From positions 24,618,765-24,682,764 of the forward strand of contig CM048840.1 in the NCBI GenBank assembly GCA_026545765.1: a stretch of DNA of 64,000 bases, written 5' to 3'. The stretch's first letter is position 1. Each line of letters begins with the position of its first letter. This DNA is from Plantago major (Eukaryota; Streptophyta; Magnoliopsida; Lamiales; Plantaginaceae). Under the pieces are notes generated by a model. It saw only the letters and a list, made by a program, of their open reading frames with translations, had not been told where the DNA came from and did no database searches. The position numbers were made by a program, and so were the translations under genes. Shown piece by piece: positions 52,963 through 64,000 of this stretch.

Positions 52963-54393
52963 CTATATTCTCTCGTAGTCCAGCTTATCTGACTGCAAGT
53001 AGCCAAATTACTTACTGTCATTAATGAATACAATTATATGAAGAAAGATATTTACCAGGATTCATTTGATAGTTTATCTAGTGTACACTGTAAAGACCAA
53101 GTATATACCTTGATAAGCATGTCTGTTGGAAGCCAAGCCGGTGCTGTTGGTACTCCAACCCATGCTATCTGAAACCCCCAAGCTAGAACAGTTAGTAAAA
53201 GAAGAAACTGTAGTATGCTTGTTTTCTAGGGAAAGCATGATACAATAACCATCCAATTTCATGGTAGGATTCAAGCCAGCTTTTTAAAACTTGCATGTTT
53301 TTCTGTTCAAGTTAGTAAGAGACGGCCTAATTTTAACTGGAAGTATTGGGAGATAGAAAGACGGGTTCCAGGGTGCTAGATTAGTACTTCTGGAGAAAAC
53401 AGAAACGGCAATGGCAGAGAAAGTCTGTCGATTTCCAAAGTGATCAACTAGTTATCAGTTATGCAGAGAACTATTTATGAAATACAGTTCGTAATGAACA
53501 TATACCAGTGCATATTCGCCTGTCTGATCAAATATACGCAAATCCAGAACCTAGTACAGGACAACATGTCAGAGTCAAGAGAATTGGAAAACAAATGGAA
53601 GCCTAAATAGATCGAAGGCCTATAGACTGTACAATGGGATCGGAATGCATATGATTCATACCTCTCCTCGGTCTTCATATATGTAATCCAGACCTTTGTA
53701 ATAAGGTGGATGCCCTACTGATAAATACTAAGAAAACAAATTACAATAAGAATCAATTCATAAAGATTAATACTATATAAGCCTTTCTCATCAAACAGAA
53801 TGTTCATGCTGATTGTGCTAAATATAACACGTTCATGAACATGAATATGTTCTAATCTATAACCATTAACCTATAAATGAACTATAAAGGAACAAAAGCC
53901 TCAACACAATAATATTAGGCTGTTTTGCCAATAAAGTGTCTGCCTGATCGAAAACAGCCCTTTACGGAAGTGCCAGGATAAATCTACGTATACAGATACG
54001 AATAGCTAGATAACCACAGACTCACATTTACACTGTTGAGATACTTCTCCTTGTCCACTCTCACAATCTGGCCTTTCTTCACTGCATAATCAAGAATTTC
54101 ATCATACAAATGAAAACACATACTAGTATTAAATATATAAAAATATTGTGAAACTCTAGAAAGTGATACTTGCTTGAGTAAACAGGTTTGCTTGGCTTGG
54201 GAGCTGCTTTGGTGGCAGGTTGAGCAGCGGCATTGGAGCTCGAAGGCTCAGCAGCTGGCTTCTGTTGTGGTTCCGAGCTAGATTTTACTCGGAAAGAGAA
54301 TGGATATTGTTGGCTGATTCTTCTTTGTGGCGATGATTTTGTGATGCTGCTGGAGAAGAAGCTCTGTGACAGAGCTGATGAGAACGACGACAT
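52963..54393 (-). CDS. ndhO: NAD(P)H-quinone oxidoreductase subunit O, chloroplastic
   Basis: A nucleus-encoded subunit of the chloroplast NDH complex, which carries cyclic electron flow around photosystem I at the thylakoid. Six exons: 54393-54174, 54081-54026, 53727-53662, 53550-53506, 53168-53109 and 52992-52963, giving 158 aa. Residues 1 to about 45 (MSSFSSALSQSFFSSSITK, then R-rich) look like a stroma-targeting transit peptide. A Pro/Ala/Lys-rich linker follows. The conserved core is KKGQIVRVDKEKYLNSVNYL, GHPPYYKGLDYIYEDRGEVL and VGVPTAPAWLPTDMLIK, ending SDKLDYERI. The first intron is GC-AG (donor A/GCAAGT); only this choice keeps Y-S-M-K-K-G in frame. The last exon is just 30 bp. NdhS was considered but the core fits NdhO better. 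Confidence 0.88.
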
Positions 54394-54587
54394 TGTTGTA
54401 CAATAACATGTTGTCTTGATAATGATGATAAGGTTCCCTTTTATTTCTGTCGCAAATATCGAACGTTCTTATTTGTTAACAAACTAATGGCAAATACACA
54501 TAAGGGTCAAAATTAAAACTAGCATTACACTTTAGTCTGCCAAAATATTTTCTCTTTCAATTTAAAAAGCTTAGCTTTACCTATGGT

Positions 54588-54970
54588 TGCAAACAATTCG
54601 AACCGAGTAGAGCTTACAAAAGCTCCGCTCGTTAAGGATGAATATGTCTCGGCTCGAGCTCGACATGATCTGTATAACTTGGACCCAGACTCGAGAGAAA
54701 ATAAATTTCGATTCGAACTCGGCTCGTGAGCATATAAATTTTAAAATCGAACATTTGAAAGCTCGAAAACTCGCACGAGCATGAGAGCTCGAAAACTTTG
54801 TCTCTGTGTGTTCATTATCGATCTTTCAAGTAATACTTGAGCTTGATTAGATAAAACTATCGAGTTTGGAATATAATTTATGTTTGAATCGAGTTTTGAG
54901 CTCGAACAAACCAAATCTTTTTCCAGGTCCAACTCAAGCTGTTCCAAAACAGATTCATTTGCAGCCGTAC
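54588..54970. repeat. GCTCG-rich interspersed repeat (family copy B), possible TIR element
   Basis: Dense in gagctcg, ctcggctcg and gctcgttaagg words, like 27417-27720. The ends ggttgcaaa (54585) and, reverse complemented, ggctgcaaa (54960-54968) may be terminal inverted repeats. The flanking 8-mers (ttacctat and gtacttac) agree at only 5 of 8 positions. It lies between the divergent NdhO and PEN-2 genes. Confidence 0.5.
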
Positions 54971-55204
54971 TTACTAACTCTAATAAAACTAGCTTGTGTT
55001 TCGGGGTGCATTAGTGTGTATTCCGATTAAGAATACTCCAATTAACACACCCTACCCTACTCGACCGGCCATAAACTAGTCGAAGTCATAAAATAAGGTA
55101 ATATTGTATACTAACCACCCTTTAATACAAGTTGATGTTAAAGATGATGGATTAAGAATCTTCATAACCGTGTAGTAGTGTTCTCAACTTGTCATCTGAT
55201 AGAA

Positions 55205-56407
55205 ATGGAGAATGGATCAGGAAACCCTTCTTCCATCAACGAGATCGAGACCAACCCCTTGACCTCACCTGCAAGACGAAGGTCGGTACATCGGGCCGTC
55301 AATTGGCCCACCGTCGACGGCCCGCTCGGCCTCTCGCCGGAAGATTCGCTCCCCTATGCACGCTGGTTCTTCAAGCTAGGGTTTCTGTGCCTGCCTTTCC
55401 TTTGGGCCGTCAATTGCTTCTATTTCTGGCCTGTCCTTCGTCACCCCAATTCTCATCGCTCCTTAGACCCTCTGCTTCGACGCTGTAAGTTCTTCAATAT
55501 GCATTTTCATTTTACTATGTATTATTCAGTAATTATTGTTTTTTGGAGATGTTTTGGATGTGTATTTTGTTCTATGCTAGAATATCTCTTGTTGAAGAAA
55601 TTGCTTAGTTGGTTGCGGTTTCAGAGTTTTGATTTATGTGGCTAATGGTATTTAGCGAGTTGTTTGGTAGTTATATCAATCGTAGGGGCTATATAACTAC
55701 ACTTCTGATGAAATTGTCAGAATTGGAAAACCGTTAAGCGTTCTGAGGTTTGATAGGGCATGCGTGTTAGTAATTTTTTGATGCATTGCTCAATTTTTGT
55801 TACAGAGAGTGAGAGTATGTAATCATTCTTTCTGCATACCTTGACATGATTTTTTTATTGCATATCTGAGATGATCATTTTTTAAGGATAGAATGAAGGA
55901 ATGAAGCACTTTAGTAAATTTTTAAACGCAGGGATGCCTGTTCTCTAACGCTTCATTAAATTGTTTTTAAATTGTCGAAATTGCTCCTCGTGGTTTAGTT
56001 GTTGGTTCTGAACTCCTGTCACTAAATTCTATGCTGGTCGCATAGACTCATAGTTATGTGATGTTTCCCTCTTGTCATTTTATATCATCTCATTTTCTTG
56101 AATTTGTTTTCTGATACTTCCCTATTACATGGGGCTTGATGAACATAATTGTCTTGAAAGAAACTTCAAAATTCTGAGTTTTCTTAATTGACTTTTCTAG
56201 TCAGCATAAAGTATACATGATCTTATGACAATAATGCTTTCCGCAGATCTTATTGGATCAGCTGTTGGATTTGCCTTATTCACTGCCATTCTATCATCAT
56301 GGGCCTTCACCTTTGCCATTGGAGGAGAGCGTCTATTTGGCCATGCTTGGAATGAACTGGTAATGTACAATGTTGCTGAAAAATATGGGTTAACAGGGTT
56401 GTTCTAG
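55205..56407 (+). CDS. PEN2: Gamma-secretase subunit PEN-2
   Basis: The small membrane subunit of the gamma-secretase (presenilin) intramembrane protease, found in plant endomembranes. Two exons, 55205-55484 and 56247-56407, joined in phase 1, give 146 aa (Arabidopsis about 145). The N-terminus is variable. The conserved core starts at WPTVDGPLGLSPED. The first hydrophobic region is FFKLGFLCLPFLWAVNCFYFWPVL (about 62-85), with the PEN-2 signature LPFLWAVN. The second is LIGSAVGFALFTAILSSWAFTFAIGG across the exon junction. The C-terminal segment is VMYNVAEKYGLTGLF. The upstream frame at 55178 is ignored because the family start fits MENGSG. The gene is divergent from NdhO, with 0.8 kb between the start codons. 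Confidence 0.93.
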
Positions 56408-56882
56408 ATCAAGCCTTCTCTTTGTATTGTGTACCATATCAAAATGAAGAGTATGTACTAAGAAATGATGCTTGATGACAATGTCCACTTCTATGAAAAG
56501 ATCGCTTATAGTTTCTGTCGCTCAAATCATGTAGTCACAGAATGCTTTGTGAAAGGCAAAACCTCATAATTTTCAATCGGATAATCATAAATATTAAATA
56601 GTTTAGATTGTCACTAACATTCTTTTGTGGCATGCATAAATCAATGATCAATGATGTTTAGGAAATTGATGAAAAGTATGCCACTAACTTGGTGTTACAG
56701 AGGCCAAAGTCAATTATATGATCTATTCTCTAACCTGATGTCCCATGCTAATGGGGTGATGAAATCAAATCCAATTTTGCATGTTTGTAAAGTTGAGCTT
56801 GGATACACTTCATATATCTAAGCATGAGGCGCTTGGATACTGACCTATGTCACACCTACAAGGAATTTCTAAGCTGGTAAAC
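56408..56882. other. PEN2 3' region up to the hAT-like MITE
   Basis: Should hold the PEN2 3' untranslated region. No gene was recognised. The last 8 bases (tggtaaac, 56875-56882) are the left target duplication of the MITE. Confidence 0.5.
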
Positions 56883-57202
56883 CAGTGTTGTCCATCCCGG
56901 ATCGCGTCGCGTTGCGCCCAACCAAAAAAACTGGGACAGCGGGATCGCACTACAAGGATACTGAAGTTAATACTATATATATTATAACACAAACATAAAA
57001 GTTTAGATATAACTCAATTAACCCGCATCAAGCCAAAAACTAAAGAAAAATGGCTTTAACTTTGAAAAATTGCTAGTATGAGGTTTTTATTGGAGGTAAA
57101 TGACCAATTTATCCCAGGCTTTAATATTCCTCCTGGGATTTGACCGGGATGGGCATTACAATCCCGCCCAAGTGCCAAAACGCACTGGGATTGACAACAT
57201 TG
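56883..57202. mobile_element. hAT-like MITE with perfect 8-bp target-site duplication
   Basis: It starts cagtgttgtccatcccgg and ends, reverse complemented, caatgttgtcaatcccag, so the TIRs are about 18 bp with a few mismatches. The 8-mer tggtaaac flanks both ends (56875-56882 and 57203-57210), the hallmark of hAT elements, and the CA..TG tips fit too. 320 bp, GC-rich near the ends (gatcgcgtcgcg), no coding capacity. Confidence 0.88.
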
Positions 57203-59351
57203 TGGTAAACATTGTAATGCTTATGTCAAAAGTTTTGAATAATTGAGGCTTATGGTGAGTGTGCAGATATAAAATGCGAGGTGAAGCTAGGGTCGTTTTA
57301 ATATAATGAAAGATGCCCAAAACTATTACTGTTTCTTCTTGGTCTTGTAAATACATGTCAGTTCAAATTATTTCTAAGATTTGTGGCTGGATTTTCAATT
57401 TAGAAATGCTATCAACTATCAAGATTATTATAAGGCTGAAGCTACGGTTTGATAGGACTGAAAGATGTTTTCATAGACCTTGTTCTACCTCTTGTTTTTA
57501 TAAACCGTTTTCATATTCTCCATGGCTAATGTTGATCCTCACCTAATAGTGTTGGAAAAAATAAAGGCATCCACCCGGTATATTCCTAAAATGAAACCCA
57601 GCCGTACTTTTTTTAATGTTGATCCTCACTCAATAGTGTTGATTGAAAGCCATTTCTATAACGGAGCAGAAGTTTTTTTTTTTTTTTTTAAACAAAGAAA
57701 TCTCCAGATGTGGTAATGGGTGTTTTCCTGGTAATAGCAACAAAAAAATGGTCATGACATAATAATCCTTCGTCTCTTCCGGTTTCTTTCCTCCCCCCCC
57801 CCCCCCTGGTGCCACTTTGTTATCTTACATGTCGGTAAACTCCACTATATGCTTGATTATTGACATACACATGTCTTCTTTTTCCTAAGAAAGGATTCGC
57901 AATGATGAGTATACGAGGTTCTGTAATTCACCCTACATTATGATAGATTGCTTTGTTTGGTACTCTAACTCTAATTATGCACTCGTCGATGCTGTTCGTG
58001 ATTCATAACATGGTCCATGCAGTTGAAACTTATATTTGGTGTCCTCCAAGAGATTACACAAAAGTCTAACACAGAAACAGCATATGTCGGAATAAATAAA
58101 ATTTACTATTTTTGTCTATGTTTTGCCGTATGCCATTCAATGCAAAAAAAATTGCCTGGTGCCTACAAACTGTAATTGTAATATAGCGATATCCAGAAGG
58201 CAATGATCAATAATGTGTACAGGACTACAGTCTAAGAATCCAATATTTCCATTGGTCGTAGACTTGAATAGTTGTGGATGGCAAACGGGCCAGCGCCTCT
58301 GTTCTTGTTTAAGCTGACAAACAAACTATCATCTAAAAAAACTCATGTCAAAACTCCAATACTGCTGGGGTTGTTGCTGAAGGTGTAGAAATGGTGATCA
58401 TATGGGTAGAGTTGTTTTATCACAATTCACAACGAAAGATGCTTTCAGTTAGCTGCAAACTGCATATAAAGTTTAAAATGATTTGCAGAAATCAGGTTGT
58501 GTTTTAAATTGAGAAGCACACATGTGACATACTGATTATGGTGAAACAGTGATCCATTGAATTAAGTAGATACTTGTGTGCATTGTTTTTTTCCCCTCTT
58601 ATTTTTAATTCTATTTTATTTTCTTTTGTCTTGTTTCGCTAAATCATTGTTACAAATCTTCATTGGCTTATGGCGAATATACTCATTTCTTATGTGATAG
58701 AGTTGAGCAAACTGAAGACATATACTTTTCTCTCCATGTTGGGGTATATAACAGCTCCAAAATGGTTGAGGGGTTTAAATAATATAGATTTTTATTGGGT
58801 TAGTGAATGTCTTCTCATCTCATCGATTTCCTGGTATTTACCTTGCAAAAATGACTGCTGTTATACTGATACTTCAGAAATAGGCAATTACTTGGTAAGC
58901 TGATTTTGTTATACCAAGTACTTCAGGAATCGACAGAAGAAACTTAAAAAACGTATACTGTCTTACAAAAGTCTATAGAGTAAAGAGTATATATTTTAAT
59001 TAATCTGTTTCATTTTCATCTTATATATGGGGAAAAGATGTGCCTTAGTTGGCTTTCAGTCTCTTAGTTACTGCTGTGAAAATCAATAAGCTTTTGACAA
59101 ACTTACATGTTGTGAAGTATATCTTGTAGAGTAAGACTTGCCAATGAAAAGTAATTAGTAATTGAAATTAAGAACATAACCTCAGGACATGGCCCATTCA
59201 AGATTTGATGCCTTTCAAATCCTGTTGGCACATTGAATCTTCCTGTTTCGATATATGCACATTGTGTCCAGGTTATATTGCTTAATTCAGCTTAATGTGA
59301 TTTATCTTGTTCTTGTTCACTAGTTTCCTTGTCACATACTTTCAAAATATT

Positions 59352-59553
59352 ACTCCCTCCTACTTTAAATGTTGTTAAACTTTTTATCTTCTAAATTACC
59401 CCTAATGATTTTAGTGAAAGTGTAGAAGGGGATGAAAATTATATATAAATGATTAGGGGTTGGAACTAATAGGTGTGAATAACTAGAATGTCTTATATTT
59501 TGCAAAAGTTTGAAGAGTATAGAATGTCATATACTATATAAAATGGGAGGGAG
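59352..59553. mobile_element. Stowaway-like MITE, diverged
   Basis: The left end ctccctcctactttaaatg and the right end, reverse complemented, ctccctcccattttatat, with matching inner aaactttt and atgtcatat words. TA precedes the left end, but the right flank reads TT, so the duplication is degraded. Confidence 0.65.
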
Positions 59554-60005
59554 TTGGATATTGGTATCACCTGACGAGATAGTAAACTGTTGATTAACAT
59601 AAATGAAAACCAGCTATAAATGTAACATCCTTAACTGCATAGTTATTTCTTGCACAATGAAGATGGTGGACCTATTGAAATTTGAAAGAACAGTTTGCTT
59701 GTTATTAAAACAAATTAAGTCATTTTCGCATTTTTCGCCGGTTAATTTGTCTCTCAATCAGAGTGGTGTCTTGTATACATCACAGTTGTAGTAATGTCTT
59801 TACCAGCCAGTTATCTTCTCAGGATACATGATGCTTACTTGGAGCTACTCAGGTTGTTAAAGTTTTGAAACACTTATTTCCTCTAATTAACTGGAGAGTC
59901 TGGTACAGATGAGAACTCATTCTAGCTTGATGAGCTGCACAAAACTATCTCGAAATAGAATTTGTTCCAGTTTATATATAGGTTGATTTTTTACCGCTTT
60001 CTCAT

Positions 60006-60614
60006 AGGATTTGTTTGTTACAACGTGTTCACACTTCCATACGTTTTTCTCTCCCTAATAAGCTTAAGAAAGAGCATTTTGGAATGTACATTCCCCCTCC
60101 AATATACGTAAAGATTATATTGCCTCGAGTTAACATGAAATCTTAATGCTTTACGCTCTTTATTCGTCTTTTAATTCTATCTGGTCGTAAAAGCCATGGT
60201 TGCTAAACTTCCCCATGAACTGATTTCTTCGCAACAACGTGCTCGCACTTTCATATGTATATTTATTCGCTGTGCTAATTTTAAGAAAGAGCATGTTAAG
60301 TGTACATTCTCCGTTGATGCACGCAAAGTTTAGATTGCCTCGAGTAAACATAAAATCTTAATGCTTTTTTCCCTCTTTATTCCCTGCCTAATTCTATCCG
60401 CTCATAAAAGCCGTGCTTGCTAAAAATGCCCAATTTAAAGGATTTGTTTGTTGCAATGTACTCACATTTTCACCTCTTAAGTTTTCACTCAACATTCATT
60501 ATTGCTACACGCAAAGATTAGATTACCTCAAGTTAATACAAAATCTTACTGCTTTTGCCCACTTTATTTCTCGCCTAGTTCTATCCAGTCATAAAAGCCG
60601 TGGTTGCTAAAATG
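60006..60614. repeat. Three degenerate tandem copies of an approximately 215-bp unit
   Basis: Copies begin near 60006, 60221 and 60439 (ggatttgtttgttacaac and variants). Each holds attgcctcgagttaaca, aaatcttaatgcttt and a closing cataaaagccgtggttgctaaa phrase. The copies differ by many substitutions and small indels, so the array is old. It ends about 440 bp upstream of the MYB start codon. Confidence 0.8.
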
Positions 60615-61053
60615 TCCTCATTCAATATTCAAGTTTATCATATTCCTTTTTATAGGCAAGGAAAATATTGCATCAAAAGTTATGAAAGAAAGCTTTTATG
60701 TAGTTTTCCATTGGCTCATAGAGATGATTTGTCAAGCGTTCCATCTGCATGTCTAGGTAAAAAGTCCATCTGTATTTATATGTATATTGACGGTAGCAGC
60801 TAGTTTTATAGTGAATTCGGGTAATTGTTTGCTTTGCTCGGTTAAAGTGTCGATGCGGTGCCGGTATTCAAGGAATTTTGGTGCTGGATTTCAGTAATAT
60901 AAATAAAATTGATAAAGTTGAGTTTGGAGTATGTGTGTATCCGGCTATAAATACCGACCCATTCGTGCCTGTAATTCTAATTTCTTACTGAGCTGCTCAT
61001 CAGAGAAGCCATATAATAGATCTAGGGTTTGATATCTGATTGTAAATTTGGAA

Positions 61054-62125
61054 ATGAGGCCTCCCATAACGGCCAATCCAGCGAATAGCAATAATAGTTT
61101 CAGACGCGCCAGAAGTCCTTGGAATGCCGGGGAAGACCAGTTGCTGACGAATCTTGTGAAAGAATTCGGTCCATGGAGGTGGAATCGCATCGCCGATCGT
61201 ATTCCAGGGCGGACAGGTACCGTCATACTATTTGTAAATTTATTTCATAAACCTTGTATTTAATTTGTCTTTTCATATTTGTAATGCTAATGGTGGTGAT
61301 CTTTCTCTCTATTTGGCAGGTCAAAGTTGTCGAATTAGATGGCTTAACCACTTGAACACCAGAGTCAATACACAGCCTTTCACTGGACAAGAAAATCTGA
61401 AGCTACTTGAGCTGCATAAGCAATATGGAAACAGGTGGTCATTCATTAGTGAGTCCTTCGTTTATCGAACTGATAACCAGATAAAAAATCAGTTCAATCT
61501 TCTGGTTAGGAATGAGTGTTATGAATCCTCAATCCCATTCCCCTTTGCTAATCCTTGTGAAACTCTCAATAGGGGAATGGCAGCTTTGTCTTCTTATACA
61601 CCACCACCCACTGCCATACCCCCTCCTCATTCTTCATTGTTATCGGGTCTAGGGAATGCTACCATACCTCCTCAATCTTCATTGTTATCTGGTCTAGGGA
61701 ATGGGTTTGCAGTTGGTACCCAGTCAGCTGATCTGGGTGGAATGCCAATTCCACCATTTGGTGGTGGCTCGTCTGTCCTTCCAAGGGGAAGATCTCCTTT
61801 AACCCCTCATCCTGGCATTCCATCATTTGGTGGTGGCTCCTCTGTCCTTCCGAGGGGAAGATCTCCTTTTCTGCCTCATCCTGGCATTCCACCATTTGGT
61901 GGTGGCTCCTCTGTCCTTCCGAGGGGAAGATCTCCTTTTCCGCCTCATCGTGCCGGTGCACTCAGAAGTGAAACTCTTATAAACATTCTTGCGACAGAGA
62001 GAACATACATGATGCTCGCCCGTCGTGCAAATGCACAACCTTCTCCAGTGACTCAGCCCCAGCAAGAATCAGTTGTCAAAGAACAGAAATTCTTCGACTT
62101 CATGGGAGTCGGACCTTCAGAGTAG
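61054..62125 (+). CDS. Atypical R2R3-MYB transcription factor
   Basis: A DNA-binding protein of 322 aa. Two exons, 61054-61216 and 61320-62125, join in phase 1 inside the R2 repeat at GRTG/QSCRIRW, the classic R2R3-MYB intron site. R2 (about 20-70) keeps its three tryptophans at 23, 43 and 62 (SPWNAGEDQLL, RWNRIADRIPGRT, RIRWLNHL). R3 (about 73-118) has F75, W94 and F113 (PFTGQENLKLLELHKQYGNRW, RTDNQIKNQFNLL), so the usual last Trp is Phe and the normal acidic EEE run is absent. The tail has two SSLLSGLGN copies, then three 23-residue repeats (FGGGSSVLPRGRSP), then an ending with EQKFFDFMGVG. I cannot assign a subgroup; S21/S22-like is the nearest by eye. Whether it binds the normal MYB site is unknown. 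Confidence 0.82.
61748..61950. repeat. 69-bp in-frame tandem triplication in the MYB tail
   Basis: Three nearly identical copies beginning attccaccatttggtggtgg at 61748, 61817 and 61886. The period is 69 bp (23 codons), so expansion or contraction keeps the frame. The high identity suggests recent amplification. Confidence 0.92.
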
Positions 62126-64000
62126 AACAATGCTTCTTTGTTCTATGTGGTGCTTGCTATCTGGATTGTCCTGGATTATTTAAGTCTTATTATTGTTGAG
62201 TCAATGTATTAATGGATTGCTATTCTGTTGTTTGAAACGGTTTGTGGATTGGGTCTTGTCAGTTGGGATGCTGTGTCTGAGAAAACTAGTACAGTACTAT
62301 ACTGTGCTGTGTTTTCTTTAGATAAATAAATGGTTGTGATATGGAGTCATGTATAAGGCTGTGCTAAGGTCATGTGTACTTATGAAGCAATATATGATAA
62401 GTAGTAATAAGGTTGTGGCGTTGTGCTAAGGTCATGAATTGTAATAAGGTTGTGGTATGTACTTCTGAAGCAATGATTATTTGCTGAGGAAGATATGCTT
62501 CAACATTGTGTTGAATAAATAATAGTGGTTTGATGTTAATGTGTTGTTCTACTTGATGTTTCCTTGAATCCTCTGCTTATGATTTTACTGGTTTATGTTT
62601 TTCTCTAGTTTCTGTGATATTGTGTTTTTTAATATGCAATCTGGAAATACTTCTATAGACTACGCATGTTAGACTCTGTGGCTGAAATACAGGCATAGAA
62701 CTTGAATGTTTTCTTAAATTCCTATATGGCTATCCTCATTTTTCTAGTTGTGTGAATGACTCCGAGCAACATAATTTTTAACTTGCTAATAGTCATGCAT
62801 CCAGTCTATAGAAGAGTGTTAACCAAGAAGCAGAAACATTATTGAAGAGTATTATTATAATTGCACCCTGTTGAAATTTTGTTAGACTTGACCTGATTGA
62901 ACTTCTGGTAGACATTATTATTATTATACTACTCCATGCAATTATGAGAAAATTATAACTCAATTAGCCGAAGTACATTCTCAACGATAACGATAGTAGT
63001 CTTGGCAACGGTCTGGGTACCTACCAAAGTACCTTCTCAACGGTACCAGTTTTGGCAATGGTCCTAATACCTACCAAAGTACTTTCTTAACGGTACTTGT
63101 CTCAACAATGGTCCTGATACCTACCAACGAATACGTTTAGCATTTTGGAACTAATAATACCCCGTCGTCGGTCTTAGGCATGACCAGGCGAACGACCATG
63201 AACCGAAGACAGGCAATGGACTGAACCAGCGTGACCGAAGCCACAACAGCTCACAGGTGACACGTCATATGAAAGTACAACGGAGACAAGATCACAGATT
63301 TCACGGAAGGTTGTCACTAAGCTCTCCCTATATATAGCTACCACTTCCACACTTATGAGGTGCATTATTCCCTCATCAACCCAGGTATGCGAGAGAGCCG
63401 AACATAAAACGTTTGAAGAACCTCTCCAGTAGTTGAGTGTGATCCCTACTTGTCTAAGGCAAGCCGACAAAGGGACTAACCCCCTTATCCTATCTTAAGT
63501 ACACATGTACGAAGCCAGGGAAAGCACCATTGCCAAGAGTACCATTGACAGGAAGGCACATTGCTAGGAGTGTTGTTGATAGGATACTTAGAAGGATAAT
63601 TGGAATACTAGTGTGATGATTAGTACTGGGACATTTAACATTTTCATACATCATCAATTTGTTTGTAATCAAGTAATAGTACTAAAGTTTATTGAGAAAC
63701 CACCCAACAATCTACACTTCTCTAGAGATCATGGCTCCTCATGCTAGCAAGTGTACCACTTCACTAATGTTATGGTTAACATGTCTAAGCAAGAGTGTAA
63801 TTCATGTAAAACTAATATCATATTATTCCATCCAAGTGTTATATACTCATCCAATTGAACGACATTTTTATTATATGACTTTTCCGAGCACAATCCTCCA
63901 TATCAACAATCAAGTATTATGTTATCAGGAGAATAACCAAATTTTAGAAGTTACTTCGTACTGAAGTCCAAACACGAGGGGCCGAATTACGCACTATCGC
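62126..64000. other. Intergenic end of the window with short tandem repeats and possible LTR debris
   Basis: The first few hundred bases should hold the MYB 3' untranslated region. About 62972-63130 holds three copies of a 50-56 bp unit (agtaccttctcaacggtac, then aatggtcctaatacctacca). A TATA-like ctatatatagc at about 63328-63338 is followed by leader-like sequence and tacttgtctaaggcaagccg, which together resemble an LTR. No ends, primer-binding site or coding domain could be confirmed. Confidence 0.4.

Larger units (their letters stand above)
57211..61053. other. Intergenic region between PEN2 and the MYB gene
   Basis: No gene seen. It contains a T-run near 57675 and a C-run at about 57793-57806, a Stowaway-like element near 59352-59553, and a degenerate triple tandem repeat at 60006-60614. 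The last 150 bp before 61054 should be the MYB leader. Confidence 0.55.

Noticed and set aside
53052-53087. Possible last NdhO exon reached by a 21-bp intron (CTLDKLSNESW ending)
   Set aside because: A 21-bp intron is too short to splice. An exon at 52992-52963 ending SDKLDYERI matches the family and gives exactly 158 aa.

Overview
This 64 kb window is nuclear DNA from a flowering plant, most likely a eudicot. The genes are intron-rich with AT-rich introns. They include a nucleus-encoded chloroplast NDH subunit with a transit peptide, a pollen-wall callose synthase, a plant-type MAPKKK and an R2R3-MYB. The spaces between genes are full of LINE, MULE, Harbinger, hAT, Tourist and Stowaway elements. 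The species cannot be fixed from this sequence.

Layout. 1-2712: intergenic, with a degenerate repeat field at 1840-2290. 2713-4883 (+): two-exon BTB/POZ gene like Arabidopsis At2g13690. 5678-20361 (-): callose synthase 5 (CALS5/GSL2), 42 exons reconstructed, 1912 aa. These two genes are neighbours in Arabidopsis too (At2g13690/At2g13680), so the pair is conserved microsynteny. 21300-27337 (+): a decayed L1-type LINE about 0.94 kb upstream of the CALS5 ATG. 27762-30205: a MULE-like TIR element with a second MULE (perfect 9-bp target duplication) nested in it. 32307-33410 (+): BTF3/NAC-beta, 164 aa, with a leader intron. 34204-34614 (-): unidentified three-helix membrane protein, convergent with BTF3. 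36012-40071: Tourist MITE, degenerate PIF/Harbinger element, Stowaway remnant and another Tourist-like element. 44298-48710 (+): MAPKKK3/MAPKKK-alpha type kinase, 593 aa. 49921-52423 (+): tandem paralogue with the same exon pattern, but with EFG instead of DFG and no C-terminal tail. 52963-54393 (-): NdhO, 158 aa, with a GC-AG intron. 55205-56407 (+): gamma-secretase subunit PEN-2, 146 aa. 56883-57202: hAT-like MITE with an 8-bp target duplication. 61054-62125 (+): atypical R2R3-MYB with a triplicated 23-residue C-terminal repeat. The last 1.9 kb holds short tandem repeats and possible LTR debris.

The genes do not form one pathway; this is ordinary plant gene order. The most interesting signals are the MAPKKK tandem pair in which one copy looks like a pseudokinase, the apparent loss of the GT donor in CALS5 intron 22, the divergent MYB, and the transposon nests, several of which have readable target-site duplications. 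I found no clear new multi-gene system.

Exon boundaries were placed by eye from splice dinucleotides, reading phase and remembered family sequence. For every complete model the summed exon lengths keep one open frame to the stop.
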